Made by a program: the position numbers and the translations under genes
Part shown: one piece after another, positions 34,057 through 44,145 of the stretch
Numbering within the stretch: position 1 is the stretch's first letter
Layout of the letters: each line of letters begins with the position of its first letter
Origin: Paenibacillus sp. RUD330
Lineage (GTDB): Bacteria; Bacillota; Bacilli; Paenibacillales; Paenibacillaceae
DNA: 64,000 bases
Reading direction: 5' to 3'
Assembly: GCF_002243345.2 (NCBI RefSeq)
Contig: NZ_CP022655.2
Span: 461,001-525,000, forward strand
The notes under the pieces: generated by a model
The model's input: the letters and a program-made list of their open reading frames with translations, nothing else
Databases searched by the model: none
Told to the model about the DNA's origin: nothing

Positions 34057-37000
34057 TCGCCGGCGGAGCCGTTCCGGTCTACGGAGCGGCTCCGGCCGCC
34101 AAGGAAACACAAGCAGGTTGCAGCAGCCCGGTCATGGAAAGATGGGCGGCGCTCGGTCTGGCCAGCGGTTATCCGGGCGGAGCGTTCAAGCCGGATGCGG
34201 CGGTTACGCGCGCGGAGCTTGCCCAGCTGATGGCAAGGCTGTTCGGTCTGGCCGATGACGGCTCGGAGCCGGACAAGCCGTACAGCGATGTGGCGGCAGC
34301 CTCCTGGTACTCGCAGGCTGTGCGGGCAATCGGGAAAGCAGGCGTCGCACAGGGCTTCCCGGACGGAAGCTTCCGTCCATCGGCCGCGGTGACGCGCCAG
34401 GAGGCCGCGGCCATGGCGGCCAAGCTGTTCAGGCTGCCGCTCGGAACAGGCAGCGGCCTGAACGGCTTCTCGGACGGAGCCGGCGCTGCGGCCTATGCCA
34501 AGCCAGCCCTCGAGGCGCTGCTTGCCGGAGGGTATTTGAAGGGATACGATGACGGCAGCCTGAAGCCGCAGCGGCCGATCACTCGCTCCGAGGCCGTCAC
34601 GCTGCTGGACCGGCTGGCTCCTGCGATGGTGCTGAAGGACGGCAGGCAATCGAACGGCTCGGCGGGCAATATGCTGATCCGGGCCGGAAATACGGTCCTT
34701 GAGAACTCGCGCATCAAGGGCGACCTCTACATCGCTCCCGGCGTCGGCGAGGGCGATGTCACTCTGGAGGGAGTCACGGTGGAAGGACGGGTCCTCGTTC
34801 AGGGCGGGGGCGTCAACAGCATTCATTTCAAGCATTCGAGCGCCGGCTCTGTCGTGATCGACAAGGCGGGCTCGCCGGTGCGCGTCGTGCTTGAGGACGG
34901 CAGCCGGACCGGCAGGCTGTCGGTCGACAGCCCGGCGGCAGTCGAGATCGGCAGCGGCTCCACAGCGGACGAGGTCGAGCTCGGCGAGCATGCCGGCAGC
35001 ACGTCGCTGGACGTGCAAGGCTCGATCGGACGCCTGACGGCCAAGGCGGGAGGCGCCGTCCTGAACGGCAGCGCGTTGCAGCAGGGCCGGCCGGTCGGCG
35101 TGGAAGCGGGCGTCGTCGGCGCTCCCGGCGGCACGGGCGCGACAGCGTCGCCAAGCGCGTCGCCGGCGCCGTGGGCGGGCACGCCGGCGCCGACCGCGAC
35201 GCCGGCGCCGAGCGCAACGCCAACGCCGACGCCGAGCGCAACGCCGACGCCGAGCGCAACGCCGACGCCGAGCGCAACGCCGACGCCGAGCGCAACGCCG
35301 ACGCCGAGCGCAACGCCGACGCCGAGCGCAACGCCGACGCCGAGCGCGACGCCGACGCCGAGCGCAACGCCGACGCCGAGCGCAACGCCGACGCCGAGCG
35401 CAACGCCGACGCCGGGAACGGAGCTCAAGGCTCCGCCCGTGCTGCAGCCCGACGGCGACGACAACACGGCCGGCCGAGCCATGGCAATCTCTTTTGAGGA
35501 GGACAGCCTGTGGAGAGCCGCCATTACGGCCGTGAGCGTGAACGGATTCTACCTGAATGCAGGAAGCTATAAGGCGGATTCGCCAGGCTTGCTGGAAATC
35601 AGCGCAGGAGCGTTCCCGGGCAAGGGCATATACACCGTGAACGTGGAAGCGAAGGGTTACAGGAATGTGCAGGTCCGGCAGCAGGTCGGGGAGTGGATGC
35701 TGAGCTGGTCGGACGAATTCAATGGAAACGCCGCGCAGCCGGACACGAACGGAGTCGACCTGTCCAAGTGGGGATACCAGCTTGGCAACGGCTCGGATTA
35801 CGGCGTTTCCGACTGGGGGAACAACGAGCAGCAGTTTTACCGCAAGGAGAACTTGAAGGTGGAGAACGGCAGCCTCGTCATCGAAGCGCGCAAGGAAAGC
35901 GTGAACGGAAAGCCGTATACTTCGGGCCGTCTCTGGACGTCGCCGACCTTCAGCCAGGCCTACGGCAAGTTCGAGGCCCGCATGAAGCTGCCGGCCGGCC
36001 AAGGGCTGTGGCCCGCCTTCTGGCTCATGCCGAAGGACAGCGTATACGGCACTTGGGCCGCCTCGGGAGAGATCGACATCATGGAGGCGCGCGGCCGCCT
36101 GCTGGACGAGGTCGGAGGGACGCTGCATTACGGGAAGCCTTCGCCTAACAATCGATACACCGGCAAGACGTACACCTTCCCGGAAGGGGAGGACATCACC
36201 GGCTTCCACACGTACGGCGTGGAGTGGGAGCCCGGCGAAATCCGCTGGTACGTGGACGGCAAGGTCTACCAGACCCAGAGCCGCTGGGACAGCCAAGGAG
36301 CGGGACAGCCGGACAAATACGCATTCCCGGCGCCGTTCGACCAGCCGTTCTATATCATCCTGAACATGGCGGTCGGCGGCAACTACGACGGCAACCGCCT
36401 GCCGGACGACTCGGCGCTTCCGGCCCGCATGGAAGTCGACTATGTCCGCGCTTACGAGATGGAAGGCCGGCCTTACCGCACGCCGCAGGAGCCGGTGGCC
36501 GAGCGCGAGCCGGTGCCGGCGGACGCCAAGCTCCCGGTGGACGGCAGCTGGATCTACGACGAGACGTACGAGCATGGCCTCAAGGACATCGCGGCCTCGG
36601 GGACGGCGCTCGATCCTCTGTACTGGAACTTCCTGCATACGCCGGATTACGGCGGAGCGGGCAGCGCTTCGATCGATACGGTGGACGGCAGGAAAATGGC
36701 GAAAATCGCCATCTCCTCCGGAGGCGTGCAAAACTACGCCCTGCAGCTGATCCAGTACGCGACCTTGGTCAAGGGCCACGCCTACAAGCTCAGCTTCGAC
36801 GCCAAGGCGGCGGCGGACCGGACGATCGCCGTGAAGATGGGCGGAGACGAGGACAACGGATGGGCCGTCTATACGGACCAGTTCTCGCCCGCTCTCGGAA
36901 CGGGCCTGCAGCATTTCGAGTACCGCTTCCTTATGAACGGCGATACGGATCCTGCCGCCAGGCTGGAGTTCAATGCGGGCTTGAACGCGAACGCGGTATG

Positions 37001-39383
37001 GATCGGAGGCGTCAAGCTGGAGGAGATCGACAGCGTCGCCGATCCTTCCGCCGCCAAGGAACCTCTGGCGGACGGCAACCACGTCTACAACGGAGGCTTC
37101 GATCTCGGCACGATGGACCGGCTCGGCTATTGGACGGCCGCTCCTGCCGGCTCCGTCTCGGTTGACGCGGCAGCTCGCGAGGCGAGAATGCATGGATCCG
37201 AAGGGACGCCGATTTCGCTGGAGCAGAGCGGCCTCAACCTGCTGCAGAGCGACGATTACGAGCTGACCTTCCGCGCCCGCGCTTCTGCCGCGGGACGCTC
37301 CGTGACCGCATCGATAGGCAGCGGCGACGGCTCCGCCGTCTTCGGCTCGCATGCATTCGAGCTCGGGATCGGAATGGATGATTACAAGCTTTCCTTCACG
37401 ATGCCTGCAGGAGTTACGGATGCGCACGGCAAGCTCCGCTTTCTGGCGGAAGCCGGGGAGGGCGACATCCTGCTGGATTCGGTGCGTCTGGTGCGCACCT
37501 CCAACCGCAACGTCGATTACAGCGGAGTGGATCTGTTCCCGCTGAAGAACGGAGGCTTTGACGCCGGCTTAGATGGCTGGGAGCCGTTCCAGCAAGGAGC
37601 GCAGGCTTCCTTCGCTATGGATGGCGGAGCGGCGAAGATCGATATTGCGAATGCCGGCTCGGAAGCCTGGAGCGTCATGCTCAACCAGGGGGGCATGAGC
37701 TTCGCCAAAGGTCTGACCTACCGCCTCGAATTCGATGCCCGCGCAAGCGAAGCGCGCGGCATGCTGGCGACGCTGGAGAACGGAGCCTATACGCGGCGTT
37801 TCGATTCCGGCACGCTGGCTCTTTCGACGGAATGGCAGCATTTCAGCTATGACGTGAAGATGCCGGAGAAGGAAAGCCTGGCGCTGAAATTCCAGCTCGG
37901 CAAGCTGCCGGGAACGCCGGCGGGCTCCCATCAGGTATGGATCGACAATGTCGTGCTGGAAGTCGCGAATGCTCCTGTCAAGCGGCCGCCGCTGCTCATC
38001 GCCGACCAGACCGGCAATACGGCAGGAACTATGCTGGAGCTGACCTTCGCCGATGATGCGGCTTGGCGTGCGGCGGCTGCGGGAGTTGCCGTGAACGGAC
38101 GCTTGCTGGACGCAAGCCTGTACGAGCTGCTGCCGGGCGTGCTGAGGCTGCTGCCCGGAGCGGTGACGGAAGGCGGGACGGCTGCCGTGACGGTCAAGGC
38201 GGACGGTTATGGAGATGCGGCCGTGCAGCAGCCGGTCAAGGAAGCGGACGGCAATCTGCTGGCCAACGGGTCGTTCAGCGCGCAGGATGCGGGCTGGATT
38301 TACTGGAAGGGAGACGGGGGCGATTCCGAGTTCTCGATCCAGCAGGGCACGGCCCAAGCCGTCATCCTCAACAACGGCGGGATTCATCCCGAGTGGAAGG
38401 TGCCCGTCAGCTGGTCGGCCCAGCTCCTTCAGGAAAACCTGCAGCTTAAGGCCGGCCGGAGCTACGAGCTGACCTTCCGCGCCTGGTCCGATGCGGACCG
38501 GCCGATCGCGGTGGAATGGGATCCGGGCAAAACGTTGACGCCGTCCGTATTCCGGATCTCCGGCGACGACAAGACCGTCTACCGGACGGTGGTCAAGCCC
38601 GGGGCGGATATCGCCACGCCGCTGAAATTCCTGCTGGGCAATGTAATCGACGGCGACGCCGCGACTCCGGCCAGCCGCCACACGGTATGGCTGGACGATA
38701 TCGCGGTGCGGGAGATCGGCGACGCTCCGGCGCTTGCGGTCCAGGGAAGCAGCCAGGCCGGCCAAGCCGTGACGCTCGCTTTCGCGGATGATGCGGCTTG
38801 GAGGCAGGCGGTATCCGCCCTCGTGCTGAACGGCGCTCCCGTACCGGCGGACGCCTGGACGCTGGAGCCGGGCAAGCTGACGCTGGCGGCTTCGCTCTTT
38901 CCGCAAGCCGGCTCGTACCGGCTGACGGTCGAAGCGGCGGGGCATGCTCCGGCGGCCATTGTCATCCAGGCCGCTTCTTCGGCTCCGAATGTTGCCGCAG
39001 GCAAGACGGCATCGGCATCCACCGCCAAGCAGGCCGCGGCCAACGCCGTGGACGGGGATTCCGGCACCCGCTGGGAAACCGAATCCGCGGATCCCCAGTG
39101 GATCGCCGTCGACCTCGGCGGCTTGTACCGGCTGGACGAGGCTGTCCTGCACTGGGAAGGAGCCTTCGCGAAAAGCTACAAGCTCCAAATCTCCTCCGCC
39201 GAATCGCCCGGCGACGGAGACTGGAGTGACGCTTACGTGCAGCCGGCGGGAGGCGGCGGGATCGAGAGGATCGCTTTGAGCGGCGTCCAGGCCCGTCATA
39301 TCCGGGTGCTCGGCCTGCTTCGGGGAACGCAGTACGGCTACTCGCTATGGGAGCTCGAAGTGTTCGGCAATCCGGCTTCCTAG
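34011..39383 (+). CDS. S-layer-anchored GH16 endo-beta-1,3-glucanase (laminarinase), multimodular
   Basis: Secreted glucanase of 1790 residues. After the signal peptide come three SLH domains (about 35-205), a short beta-solenoid-like segment (about 215-365), a Ser-Ala-Thr-Pro linker (about 390-468), a DUF1533-like domain, and a GH16 catalytic domain at about 562-816. The GH16 core [10 protein letters not shown] holds the nucleophile and acid/base Glu (ExDxxE), with WPAFWLMP and the ending [10 protein letters not shown]. Four CBM4_9-like modules, two more DUF1533-like domains and a C-terminal F5/8 discoidin domain follow. The start is TTG with AGGAGGGG 6 bases upstream. SLH at the N-terminus and many carbohydrate modules resemble Paenibacillus LamA-type enzymes. 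Confidence 0.93.
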   Translation: MGKAKPVAALLGALLIAGGAVPVYGAAPAAKETQAGCSSPVMERWAALGLASGYPGGAFKPDAAVTRAELAQLMARLFGLADDGSEPDKPYSDVAAASWYSQAVRAIGKAGVAQGFPDGSFRPSAAVTRQEAAAMAAKLFRLPLGTGSGLNGFSDGAGAAAYAKPALEALLAGGYLKGYDDGSLKPQRPITRSEAVTLLDRLAPAMVLKDGRQSNGSAGNMLIRAGNTVLENSRIKGDLYIAPGVGEGDVTLEGVTVEGRVLVQGGGVNSIHFKHSSAGSVVIDKAGSPVRVVLEDGSRTGRLSVDSPAAVEIGSGSTADEVELGEHAGSTSLDVQGSIGRLTAKAGGAVLNGSALQQGRPVGVEAGVVGAPGGTGATASPSASPAPWAGTPAPTATPAPSATPTPTPSATPTPSATPTPSATPTPSATPTPSATPTPSATPTPSATPTPSATPTPSATPTPSATPTPGTELKAPPVLQPDGDDNTAGRAMAISFEEDSLWRAAITAVSVNGFYLNAGSYKADSPGLLEISAGAFPGKGIYTVNVEAKGYRNVQVRQQVGEWMLSWSDEFNGNAAQPDTNGVDLSKWGYQLGNGSDYGVSDWGNNEQQFYRKENLKVENGSLVIEARKESVNGKPYTSGRLWTSPTFSQAYGKFEARMKLPAGQGLWPAFWLMPKDSVYGTWAASGEIDIMEARGRLLDEVGGTLHYGKPSPNNRYTGKTYTFPEGEDITGFHTYGVEWEPGEIRWYVDGKVYQTQSRWDSQGAGQPDKYAFPAPFDQPFYIILNMAVGGNYDGNRLPDDSALPARMEVDYVRAYEMEGRPYRTPQEPVAEREPVPADAKLPVDGSWIYDETYEHGLKDIAASGTALDPLYWNFLHTPDYGGAGSASIDTVDGRKMAKIAISSGGVQNYALQLIQYATLVKGHAYKLSFDAKAAADRTIAVKMGGDEDNGWAVYTDQFSPALGTGLQHFEYRFLMNGDTDPAARLEFNAGLNANAVWIGGVKLEEIDSVADPSAAKEPLADGNHVYNGGFDLGTMDRLGYWTAAPAGSVSVDAAAREARMHGSEGTPISLEQSGLNLLQSDDYELTFRARASAAGRSVTASIGSGDGSAVFGSHAFELGIGMDDYKLSFTMPAGVTDAHGKLRFLAEAGEGDILLDSVRLVRTSNRNVDYSGVDLFPLKNGGFDAGLDGWEPFQQGAQASFAMDGGAAKIDIANAGSEAWSVMLNQGGMSFAKGLTYRLEFDARASEARGMLATLENGAYTRRFDSGTLALSTEWQHFSYDVKMPEKESLALKFQLGKLPGTPAGSHQVWIDNVVLEVANAPVKRPPLLIADQTGNTAGTMLELTFADDAAWRAAAAGVAVNGRLLDASLYELLPGVLRLLPGAVTEGGTAAVTVKADGYGDAAVQQPVKEADGNLLANGSFSAQDAGWIYWKGDGGDSEFSIQQGTAQAVILNNGGIHPEWKVPVSWSAQLLQENLQLKAGRSYELTFRAWSDADRPIAVEWDPGKTLTPSVFRISGDDKTVYRTVVKPGADIATPLKFLLGNVIDGDAATPASRHTVWLDDIAVREIGDAPALAVQGSSQAGQAVTLAFADDAAWRQAVSALVLNGAPVPADAWTLEPGKLTLAASLFPQAGSYRLTVEAAGHAPAAIVIQAASSAPNVAAGKTASASTAKQAAANAVDGDSGTRWETESADPQWIAVDLGGLYRLDEAVLHWEGAFAKSYKLQISSAESPGDGDWSDAYVQPAGGGGIERIALSGVQARHIRVLGLLRGTQYGYSLWELEVFGNPAS
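35208..35412 (+). repeat. 18-bp coding repeat of the laminarinase linker
   Basis: About eleven nearly identical copies of CCGAGCGCAACGCCGACG encode the hexapeptide Pro-Ser-Ala-Thr-Pro-Thr. The copies are far more uniform than synonymous drift would allow, which indicates recent expansion and probable length variation. Confidence 0.95.
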
Positions 39384-39396
39384 GGAAAAGGAAAGG

Positions 39397-39438
39397 CCGG
39401 CGCAGCGCGGAATTCCGTGCATGCGCCGGTCTTTTTTC
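39397..39438 (+). terminator. Terminator after the laminarinase gene
   Basis: CCGGCGCA and TGCGCCGG pair around a GC-rich loop, followed by CTTTTTT. Confidence 0.85.
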
Positions 39439-39570
39439 CTTGCCTGTCCCCGTGCGTTTCCAGCGGGCGCGCCGCCTGCTCCGCTATAGGTTTTAGTCAT
39501 GTTGGAAAGGCGGCGTCCATATGTTCTACTATCACAGCTTTCAGACATCCGGACAGAAGGGAAGATGCGC

Positions 39571-40398
39571 ATGGCCATTTCCTATATGGACTACACTTCG
39601 CCCGATCTGCAGTTTTTCTTCGACGTGAATAAAAGCAACGCGTTTTTCACCAACAGCAAAAACTACATCAACATTCTCGGCTACAAGCAGCTGAATACGC
39701 TCGGCAACGCCTCGATCCTCGATATTTTCATGAGCAAGGGCCATTATGTCGAGCCGCACTATCATCAGAACGCGACCGAGCTGGTATACTGCGTCTCCGG
39801 CAAGATCACCGTCTCGTTCATCAATCCGTTCACGAACAAGCTGTACAACATTCCGATCACGCCCGGCCAGGTGGCCAACGTGCCTCAGGGGTGGTGGCAC
39901 TACGAGCAGGCGACCGAGGACAATACGCATGTCGTGGCGATTTTCGACGCTCCGATGCCGGAGGTCATTTTGGGCTCGGACATTTTGCGGCTGACTCCGC
40001 CGAAAGTTATGGCCGATACGTATTGCCTCGACGAAGCCAAGTGGAAGGAAGCCGTGGCGCCGATTGCGAAAACGGTCGGCATCGGACCGCTCGACAGCTG
40101 CGGCAAAACCCGCGCCGACGGCGATTTCGAGGCGCCGTATGCGGATGAGCCTGAGCCGAGCCCTTATCAAGGCTACGGCTCGCCGCCGATATCGGAGCCT
40201 TATCAGGCGCAGGCCGCTGCGTATGCCCAGCAGCAGCCGTACGTTTATCGGACGCCGCCGTTCCCTTATGCGCCGTACCCGGCTTCGCCTTACCATGCCG
40301 GCCCTTATCAGGGGGGCGGCTATCCGCAGGCGCAACAGCCTCCCGGCCAGCCGTATCCGGCGCATCCCTACGCTCCTTACGGGTACCGGCAGCCCTGA
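39571..40398 (+). CDS. Cupin-domain protein with Pro/Tyr-rich C-terminal tail
   Basis: Protein of 275 residues. Residues about 25-165 form a single cupin with motif 1 HYVEPHYHQNATELVYCVSG (two His and a Glu ligand) and motif 2 PQGWWHYEQA, as in oxalate-decarboxylase-like cupins. From about residue 190 the chain is a low-complexity tail of Pro, Tyr, Gln and Ala (YQGYGSPPI.., PYAPYPASPY..), like the sticky tails of some spore-coat proteins. ATG 39571 lies 9 bases after a GAAGGG box; ATG 39565 is too close to it. The function is unknown, and a spore-surface role is only a guess from the tail. Confidence 0.75.
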   Translation: MAISYMDYTSPDLQFFFDVNKSNAFFTNSKNYINILGYKQLNTLGNASILDIFMSKGHYVEPHYHQNATELVYCVSGKITVSFINPFTNKLYNIPITPGQVANVPQGWWHYEQATEDNTHVVAIFDAPMPEVILGSDILRLTPPKVMADTYCLDEAKWKEAVAPIAKTVGIGPLDSCGKTRADGDFEAPYADEPEPSPYQGYGSPPISEPYQAQAAAYAQQQPYVYRTPPFPYAPYPASPYHAGPYQGGGYPQAQQPPGQPYPAHPYAPYGYRQP

Positions 40399-40505
40399 AG
40401 CGCGCGATTCTTTGCGGAATAGGCAGCCCTGAAGCGCCTGGATTTCTTGCGGAATAGGCAGCCCTCAGCGCCTGTCCCTTGAGGCTGCCGGCAGTCCTGA
40501 AGCGC
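40388..40505. repeat. Repeat array that includes the stop codon of the cupin gene
   Basis: GGCAGCCCTGAAGCGC, whose TGA is the cupin stop (40396-40398), recurs at 40422, and in changed form at 40457 and about 40490. The first three copies are separated by variants of GATTCTTTGCGGAATA, giving a period of about 35 bases. Confidence 0.85.
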
Positions 40506-40583
40506 TTATCGGCCGCAACCGGCTCAATTCCTCTGCATGCCCGGCATCTCCGGCAACTGCCCGTCGGCAGAACCTCTCTTGCT

Positions 40584-40613
40584 CCCTGAGCCCTGCGGCT
40601 CGGGGGTTTTTTT
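40584..40613 (+). terminator. Terminator between the cupin and exported-protein genes
   Basis: CCCTGAGCC pairs with GGCTCGGGG (one G-U) and is followed by a run of seven T. Confidence 0.85.
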
Positions 40614-40673
40614 GGCGAAGACCGGTCCAAGCCGATCTGATAGACTAGTAAATATCAGGGAGGGGGCGGTCTC

Positions 40674-41819
40674 TTGAGCTGGAAAGGAACAGGCATAGGA
40701 GGAGGAAAGGAAAAAGGAGGTGGGAACGGCAACGCTTGCCGGAGCCTTCTCCGGCTGGCCATCCTGCCGGTGCTTGCTTTGCTGGCCGTCATGTCCAGTC
40801 CTTGCGGGGCGGCGCTCGCCAACGGCGGGCCGGTCTACGAGCCGGCGGAAGGCTTCGGACCGATGCGTCTGGAGCATTCGGAGAGCATACTTCTTATCCG
40901 GGAAAAGGTTTCCTACTTCATTCCGAAGGAAGTTTCGGTTCCCAGCGGTCCATTTCCGGAGGTGACGGTCGATTACGAGCTGCATAACGGCGGCAAGGAG
41001 CCGCAGCGGGTCGAGGTGCTGTTCCTGTACCCCGACGGGGATGGGATGGAAGGGCTGCGAGTGGCGGAGAACGGGGGAGCTCAAGTCCCTGTCACGCCGG
41101 CGTCGGCAGATTCGCTCAAAGGCTTGATCGGTCGGCCGACGGTCAGGCCGGCGATCATGGAGCCGTTCTCCGGCAAGCCTCTTGCTACCCGCTCCAGCAA
41201 TCACGGGGTCGGCGGAAGCCGCTTTCCGCTGGAATTCCGGGCCGGCGAGACGAAGCGGGTCCTCCTTTCCTACCGGGACCCGGGAGGCTGGGAGGAGTCG
41301 GCTGTCGTCAACCGGGTCGGGTCCCATCTGTATTTCTTGTCTCCGGCCTCCTACTGGGCCGGCAGGCCGAAGGTCGAGCTGGAGGTCCGGCTTGCGGACC
41401 GCAGCTCGCGGCTCAGCTCCAATATCCCCATGAACAAAGAAGGCCCTGGCTTGTACCGGGCCTTGCTAAGCGGGCTTCCGGAGGAGGAGTGGGTGTTCTC
41501 GCATGCTTCCGGGCATCGGCTGCTGCTTCCGCTTAACCGGCAGCCGGAATACAACCTGCTCGTTCTCCTGATTGCGGGCGTCGGGGGCGTCCTGACCGCC
41601 ATGCTGGCCGGCAGGCTGCGGCGGCTGTGGATCGCCTGGCTCGGAGCCGCCTTTTGGACCGCTCTCGTCATCGGATCGATCGCCGATATGGGCGGGTATC
41701 CGTTCCAGATCATTCTGCTCCCGTTTGTGTACGGGGCGAATGCGGCGTTCCAGCTTGCCGCCGCGATCGCGGCAGGAAGACGGATAAGAAGGCGCAGGAG
41801 GAAGGAGGATGCGGCTTGA
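40674..41819 (+). CDS. Exported membrane-anchored protein of unknown function
   Basis: Protein of 381 residues starting with TTG after GGGAGGGGG. It has a signal-like hydrophobic segment (about 25-47, LAILPVLALLAVMSSPCGAALA), an extracytoplasmic beta-rich domain of about 230 residues, and three C-terminal hydrophobic helices (LLVLLIAGVGGVLTAMLAG.., LWIAWLGAAFWTALVIG.., IILLPFVYGANAAFQLAAA) ending in an Arg/Lys-rich tail. No catalytic motif is seen and I do not recognise a family. It is monocistronic, convergent with the tetR gene. Confidence 0.75.
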   Translation: MSWKGTGIGGGKEKGGGNGNACRSLLRLAILPVLALLAVMSSPCGAALANGGPVYEPAEGFGPMRLEHSESILLIREKVSYFIPKEVSVPSGPFPEVTVDYELHNGGKEPQRVEVLFLYPDGDGMEGLRVAENGGAQVPVTPASADSLKGLIGRPTVRPAIMEPFSGKPLATRSSNHGVGGSRFPLEFRAGETKRVLLSYRDPGGWEESAVVNRVGSHLYFLSPASYWAGRPKVELEVRLADRSSRLSSNIPMNKEGPGLYRALLSGLPEEEWVFSHASGHRLLLPLNRQPEYNLLVLLIAGVGGVLTAMLAGRLRRLWIAWLGAAFWTALVIGSIADMGGYPFQIILLPFVYGANAAFQLAAAIAAGRRIRRRRRKEDAA

Positions 41820-41867
41820 TGAGGGGGCGGCCGCCATGTCCGCATGAGCCGCGCATCCCTTCCGCGG

Positions 41868-42464
41868 TCACGATGACCGCAGCCGGTCCAAATGCAGGCC
41901 GACAAGCTCCAGCAGCAAGGCAGGCTCGGAGCTGCCGGGGTTCAGCAGGGAGTGTACGGCAAGTCCGTCCACCAGCGCATGAAAGCGCCTGGCTTCCCGT
42001 TCGGCTTCCGGAGTGAGTCCGGCAGCCGGGTTCTCCCCTAGCCAGCAGGCGGTCAGCTTGCGAAAGGCATGCAGAAGCTCCCCGTGGACTTCCCTGAAGA
42101 GGGCGAGCAGTTCCGGATCGGCCAGAGCCTTGGCGGACAGGGCGAGCCAGACCTCCCCTTCGATGCGGCGCTCCTCGTCCAGAGGAAGCAGCTGGGAAGC
42201 GATAAGAAGAATATCGGACCGGGTATCCCCGCTGAGCGGAAGGGAGGCCATCCGCGCTGTGACCCGCTCGGAGACGAGGCGCATGGAGAAGGCGATGAGT
42301 TCCGCCTGGGTAGTGAAGTAATGGCGCAGGGAGCCGAGCGACAGGCCGGCGGCATCCGCGACCTTGCGCACCGAAGCGTTCTCGATGCCGCTCTCGCGGA
42401 TAACGGCCCAGCAAGCCTCGGCAATTGTTCGGCGCCGTTCGGAATGGTCGACTTGTTTTGGCAT
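41868..42464 (-). CDS. TetR/AcrR-family regulator
   Basis: Repressor of 198 residues. The N-terminal HTH (ENASVRKVADAAGLSLGSLRHYFTTQAELI) is the TetR signature, and the C-terminal part is of the BetI/TetR_C_6 kind. It is divergent from a small membrane protein gene, and the 90-base gap holds a perfect 18-bp palindrome plus partial copies of its half-site. Autoregulation and repression of the neighbour are likely. Confidence 0.92.
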   Translation of the reverse strand: MPKQVDHSERRRTIAEACWAVIRESGIENASVRKVADAAGLSLGSLRHYFTTQAELIAFSMRLVSERVTARMASLPLSGDTRSDILLIASQLLPLDEERRIEGEVWLALSAKALADPELLALFREVHGELLHAFRKLTACWLGENPAAGLTPEAEREARRFHALVDGLAVHSLLNPGSSEPALLLELVGLHLDRLRSS

Positions 42465-42489
42465 ACCTCATTTTAGCATGGTTGTTTTT

Positions 42490-42540
42490 TGTAATACAAC
42501 TGTGCTATTATGCTGTTGTGAATTAATACAATTGTATTAA
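42490..42540 (+). promoter_or_regulatory. Putative TetR operators and promoter of the membrane protein gene
   Basis: TTAATACAATTGTATTAA (42523-42540) is a perfect palindrome lying directly before the ribosome binding site. Half-sites TAATACAAC (42492) and GTTGTGAATTA (42514) form a second, looser dyad around TATTAT (42506-42511), the likely -10 box. A repressor bound here would block both polymerase and ribosome access. Confidence 0.65.
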
Positions 42541-42554
42541 AAAGGGGTGTTCTT

Positions 42555-43103
42555 CTGGTCGCTTTCATCATCGCCTGCGAAATCGGCTTTTGGGTATTCG
42601 TTGTCGCCGGTCTGGCCTGCCGCTACCTGCTGAGGCTGAAAAAGCTCGGCTCTGCGCTGCTGATCGCAACGCCTCTGATCGACGTGCTGCTGCTGGCGGC
42701 GGCGCTGTGGGACATCCGCTCGGGAGCAGCCGCGACGGCCGCCCATGGCATCGCGGCCATCTATATCGGCGTGTCCATCGCCTTCGGACATTCCATGATC
42801 GCTTGGGCCGACGCTCAGTTTCATCACCGCTTCTCAGGGGGGCCGGCTCCCGTCAAGCCGCCCCGGCATGGCGGCGCGCACGCCGCTCGGCAGCGCAAGG
42901 GATGGCTCCGCCATCTTCTCGCTTATGGAATTGGGGGCGGGATTCTGCTCGGCATGACGGCTCTTGCCGGAAGCTCCGCGCAGACCGATGCCCTGATCGG
43001 GGTGCTCCGGATGTGGAGCCTCGTGCTGGCGATCGATTTCGCCGTCAGCTTCAGCTATACCCTTTGGCCGCGCAAGCCGAAGGCGCAGACCAAGGCTTCC
43101 TGA
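42555..43103 (+). CDS. Small conserved integral membrane protein, apparent CTG start
   Basis: Membrane protein of about 182 residues with roughly five hydrophobic helices (AFIIACEIGFWVFVVAGLA at the very start). The protein-like sequence begins well before the first ATG (42684). Between the upstream stop (42519) and 42684 there is no in-frame ATG, GTG or TTG before the first helix. CTG at 42555 lies 7 bases after AAAAAGGGG and opens exactly at the N-terminus expected for this Bacillus-type family. It sits behind the operators of the divergent TetR protein. Confidence 0.75.
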   Translation: MVAFIIACEIGFWVFVVAGLACRYLLRLKKLGSALLIATPLIDVLLLAAALWDIRSGAAATAAHGIAAIYIGVSIAFGHSMIAWADAQFHHRFSGGPAPVKPPRHGGAHAARQRKGWLRHLLAYGIGGGILLGMTALAGSSAQTDALIGVLRMWSLVLAIDFAVSFSYTLWPRKPKAQTKAS

Positions 43104-43111
43104 GGCGGCAG

Positions 43112-43134
43112 AGGCCCCATCGGGGGCCTTTTTT
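43112..43134 (+). terminator. Terminator after the small membrane protein gene
   Basis: AGGCCCC and GGGGCCT pair around a four-base loop, followed by TTTTTT. Confidence 0.92.
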
Positions 43135-43300
43135 CAATTGGAGAAGGCACGCGAGAGGCGCAGACGAATGGGAGAAGGGCTCCATGAGCGGTGATGATTG
43201 TTGCCCTCCGAGCGGATCGTCATTCCCAGCGGCGCGCGGACGGGCTATAATGGATTCCATATTCCTTATTTATCCATATGTCTGGGGAGGAGCAAGGATC

Positions 43301-44062
43301 ATGGAGGAGACTGGAGTCCGGACGGGTATGGAGGCGTTCATCCCCGGTCTGCGGCGTCGCTGCCTGAGGCTGGCGGGAGCGGGGTGGGATGCCCAGGATC
43401 TGGAGCAGGAGGTGCTGGCCAAGCTGCACCGGCTGCAGCTGCGGGAGCCGGAGCGGAGCCTCACCCAGGCTTATGTGAATCGGATGGCGGCGAATGCCTG
43501 GATCGACATCTGCCGCAGCAGGAGAAGCCGCGGGGACCAAGCCGGCGTCGAATACGAGGAGGAGCTCCATGCTCCGTGCGCAGCGGAAGGGCCCGACGAG
43601 GCGCTGCGCATCCGCATGCTGCTGGAGCAGCTCTCCGGCAGCCTGAATCCGAGGCAGATGGCGATGATTCTGCTCATGGACGTCTTCCGCTTCACGGCGG
43701 ACGAGACTTCCCGCCTGCTCCGCCTGACGCCGGGGGCTGTCCGGGAAGGGCATAGGCGGGCGCGGCAGAGGCTGCAGTCGCTTGCCCGGGAGGGGCAGGC
43801 AGGGCGGGAGCAGCCGCCAGGGCAGGAGAGGGTCGGGCGGATCAGGCGCCAGAAATCCGTGGAGCCTTTGCCGCCGCGCATTTTCGAGCGGTTCCTGGAC
43901 GCTTTTCGACGAGGGGATGCCGAAGGCATATGCAGCGCCTATATGTCCATATCCTCGCATGGCGTCCAGGTGGACAAGGTCGAAGCCGGAGGCCGGCGGG
44001 TTTCCTTCGCGTTCCGGGATCCCAGCGGGCATCTCATTCAATTGGTTCAGGATTTGGATTGA
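43301..44062 (+). CDS. ECF-type sigma factor with C-terminal extension
   Basis: RNA polymerase sigma factor of 253 residues. Region 2 spans about 10-80 (AGWDAQDLEQEVLAKLHRL, AYVNRMAANAWIDICR), and region 4 about 115-170 (LNPRQMAMILLMDVFRFTAD, LTPGAVREGHRRARQRL). About 80 further residues end in a segment like a truncated SnoaL/NTF2 domain (FERFLDAFRRGDAEGICSAY), seen in ECF41-like sigma factors that need no separate anti-sigma. ATG 43301 lies 8 bases after GGGGAGGAG; an ATG at 43250 overlaps a TATAAT (43246-43251) that is probably its own -10 box. Confidence 0.85.
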   Translation: MEETGVRTGMEAFIPGLRRRCLRLAGAGWDAQDLEQEVLAKLHRLQLREPERSLTQAYVNRMAANAWIDICRSRRSRGDQAGVEYEEELHAPCAAEGPDEALRIRMLLEQLSGSLNPRQMAMILLMDVFRFTADETSRLLRLTPGAVREGHRRARQRLQSLAREGQAGREQPPGQERVGRIRRQKSVEPLPPRIFERFLDAFRRGDAEGICSAYMSISSHGVQVDKVEAGGRRVSFAFRDPSGHLIQLVQDLD

Positions 44063-44145
44063 AACCTGTGTATTTTCGCAGGAGGCTTCCGTTATAGAAG
44101 ATGAGAGCTCAACTATCCCATAAGATCCAAGGAGTGGATTTGAAC

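Noticed and set aside
34008-37427. 1139-codon antisense ORF opposite the laminarinase
   Set aside because: It includes a long Arg-Arg-Cys-Ala-Arg run that is the reverse of the 18-bp coding repeat. SLH and GH16 motifs show that the plus strand is coding.
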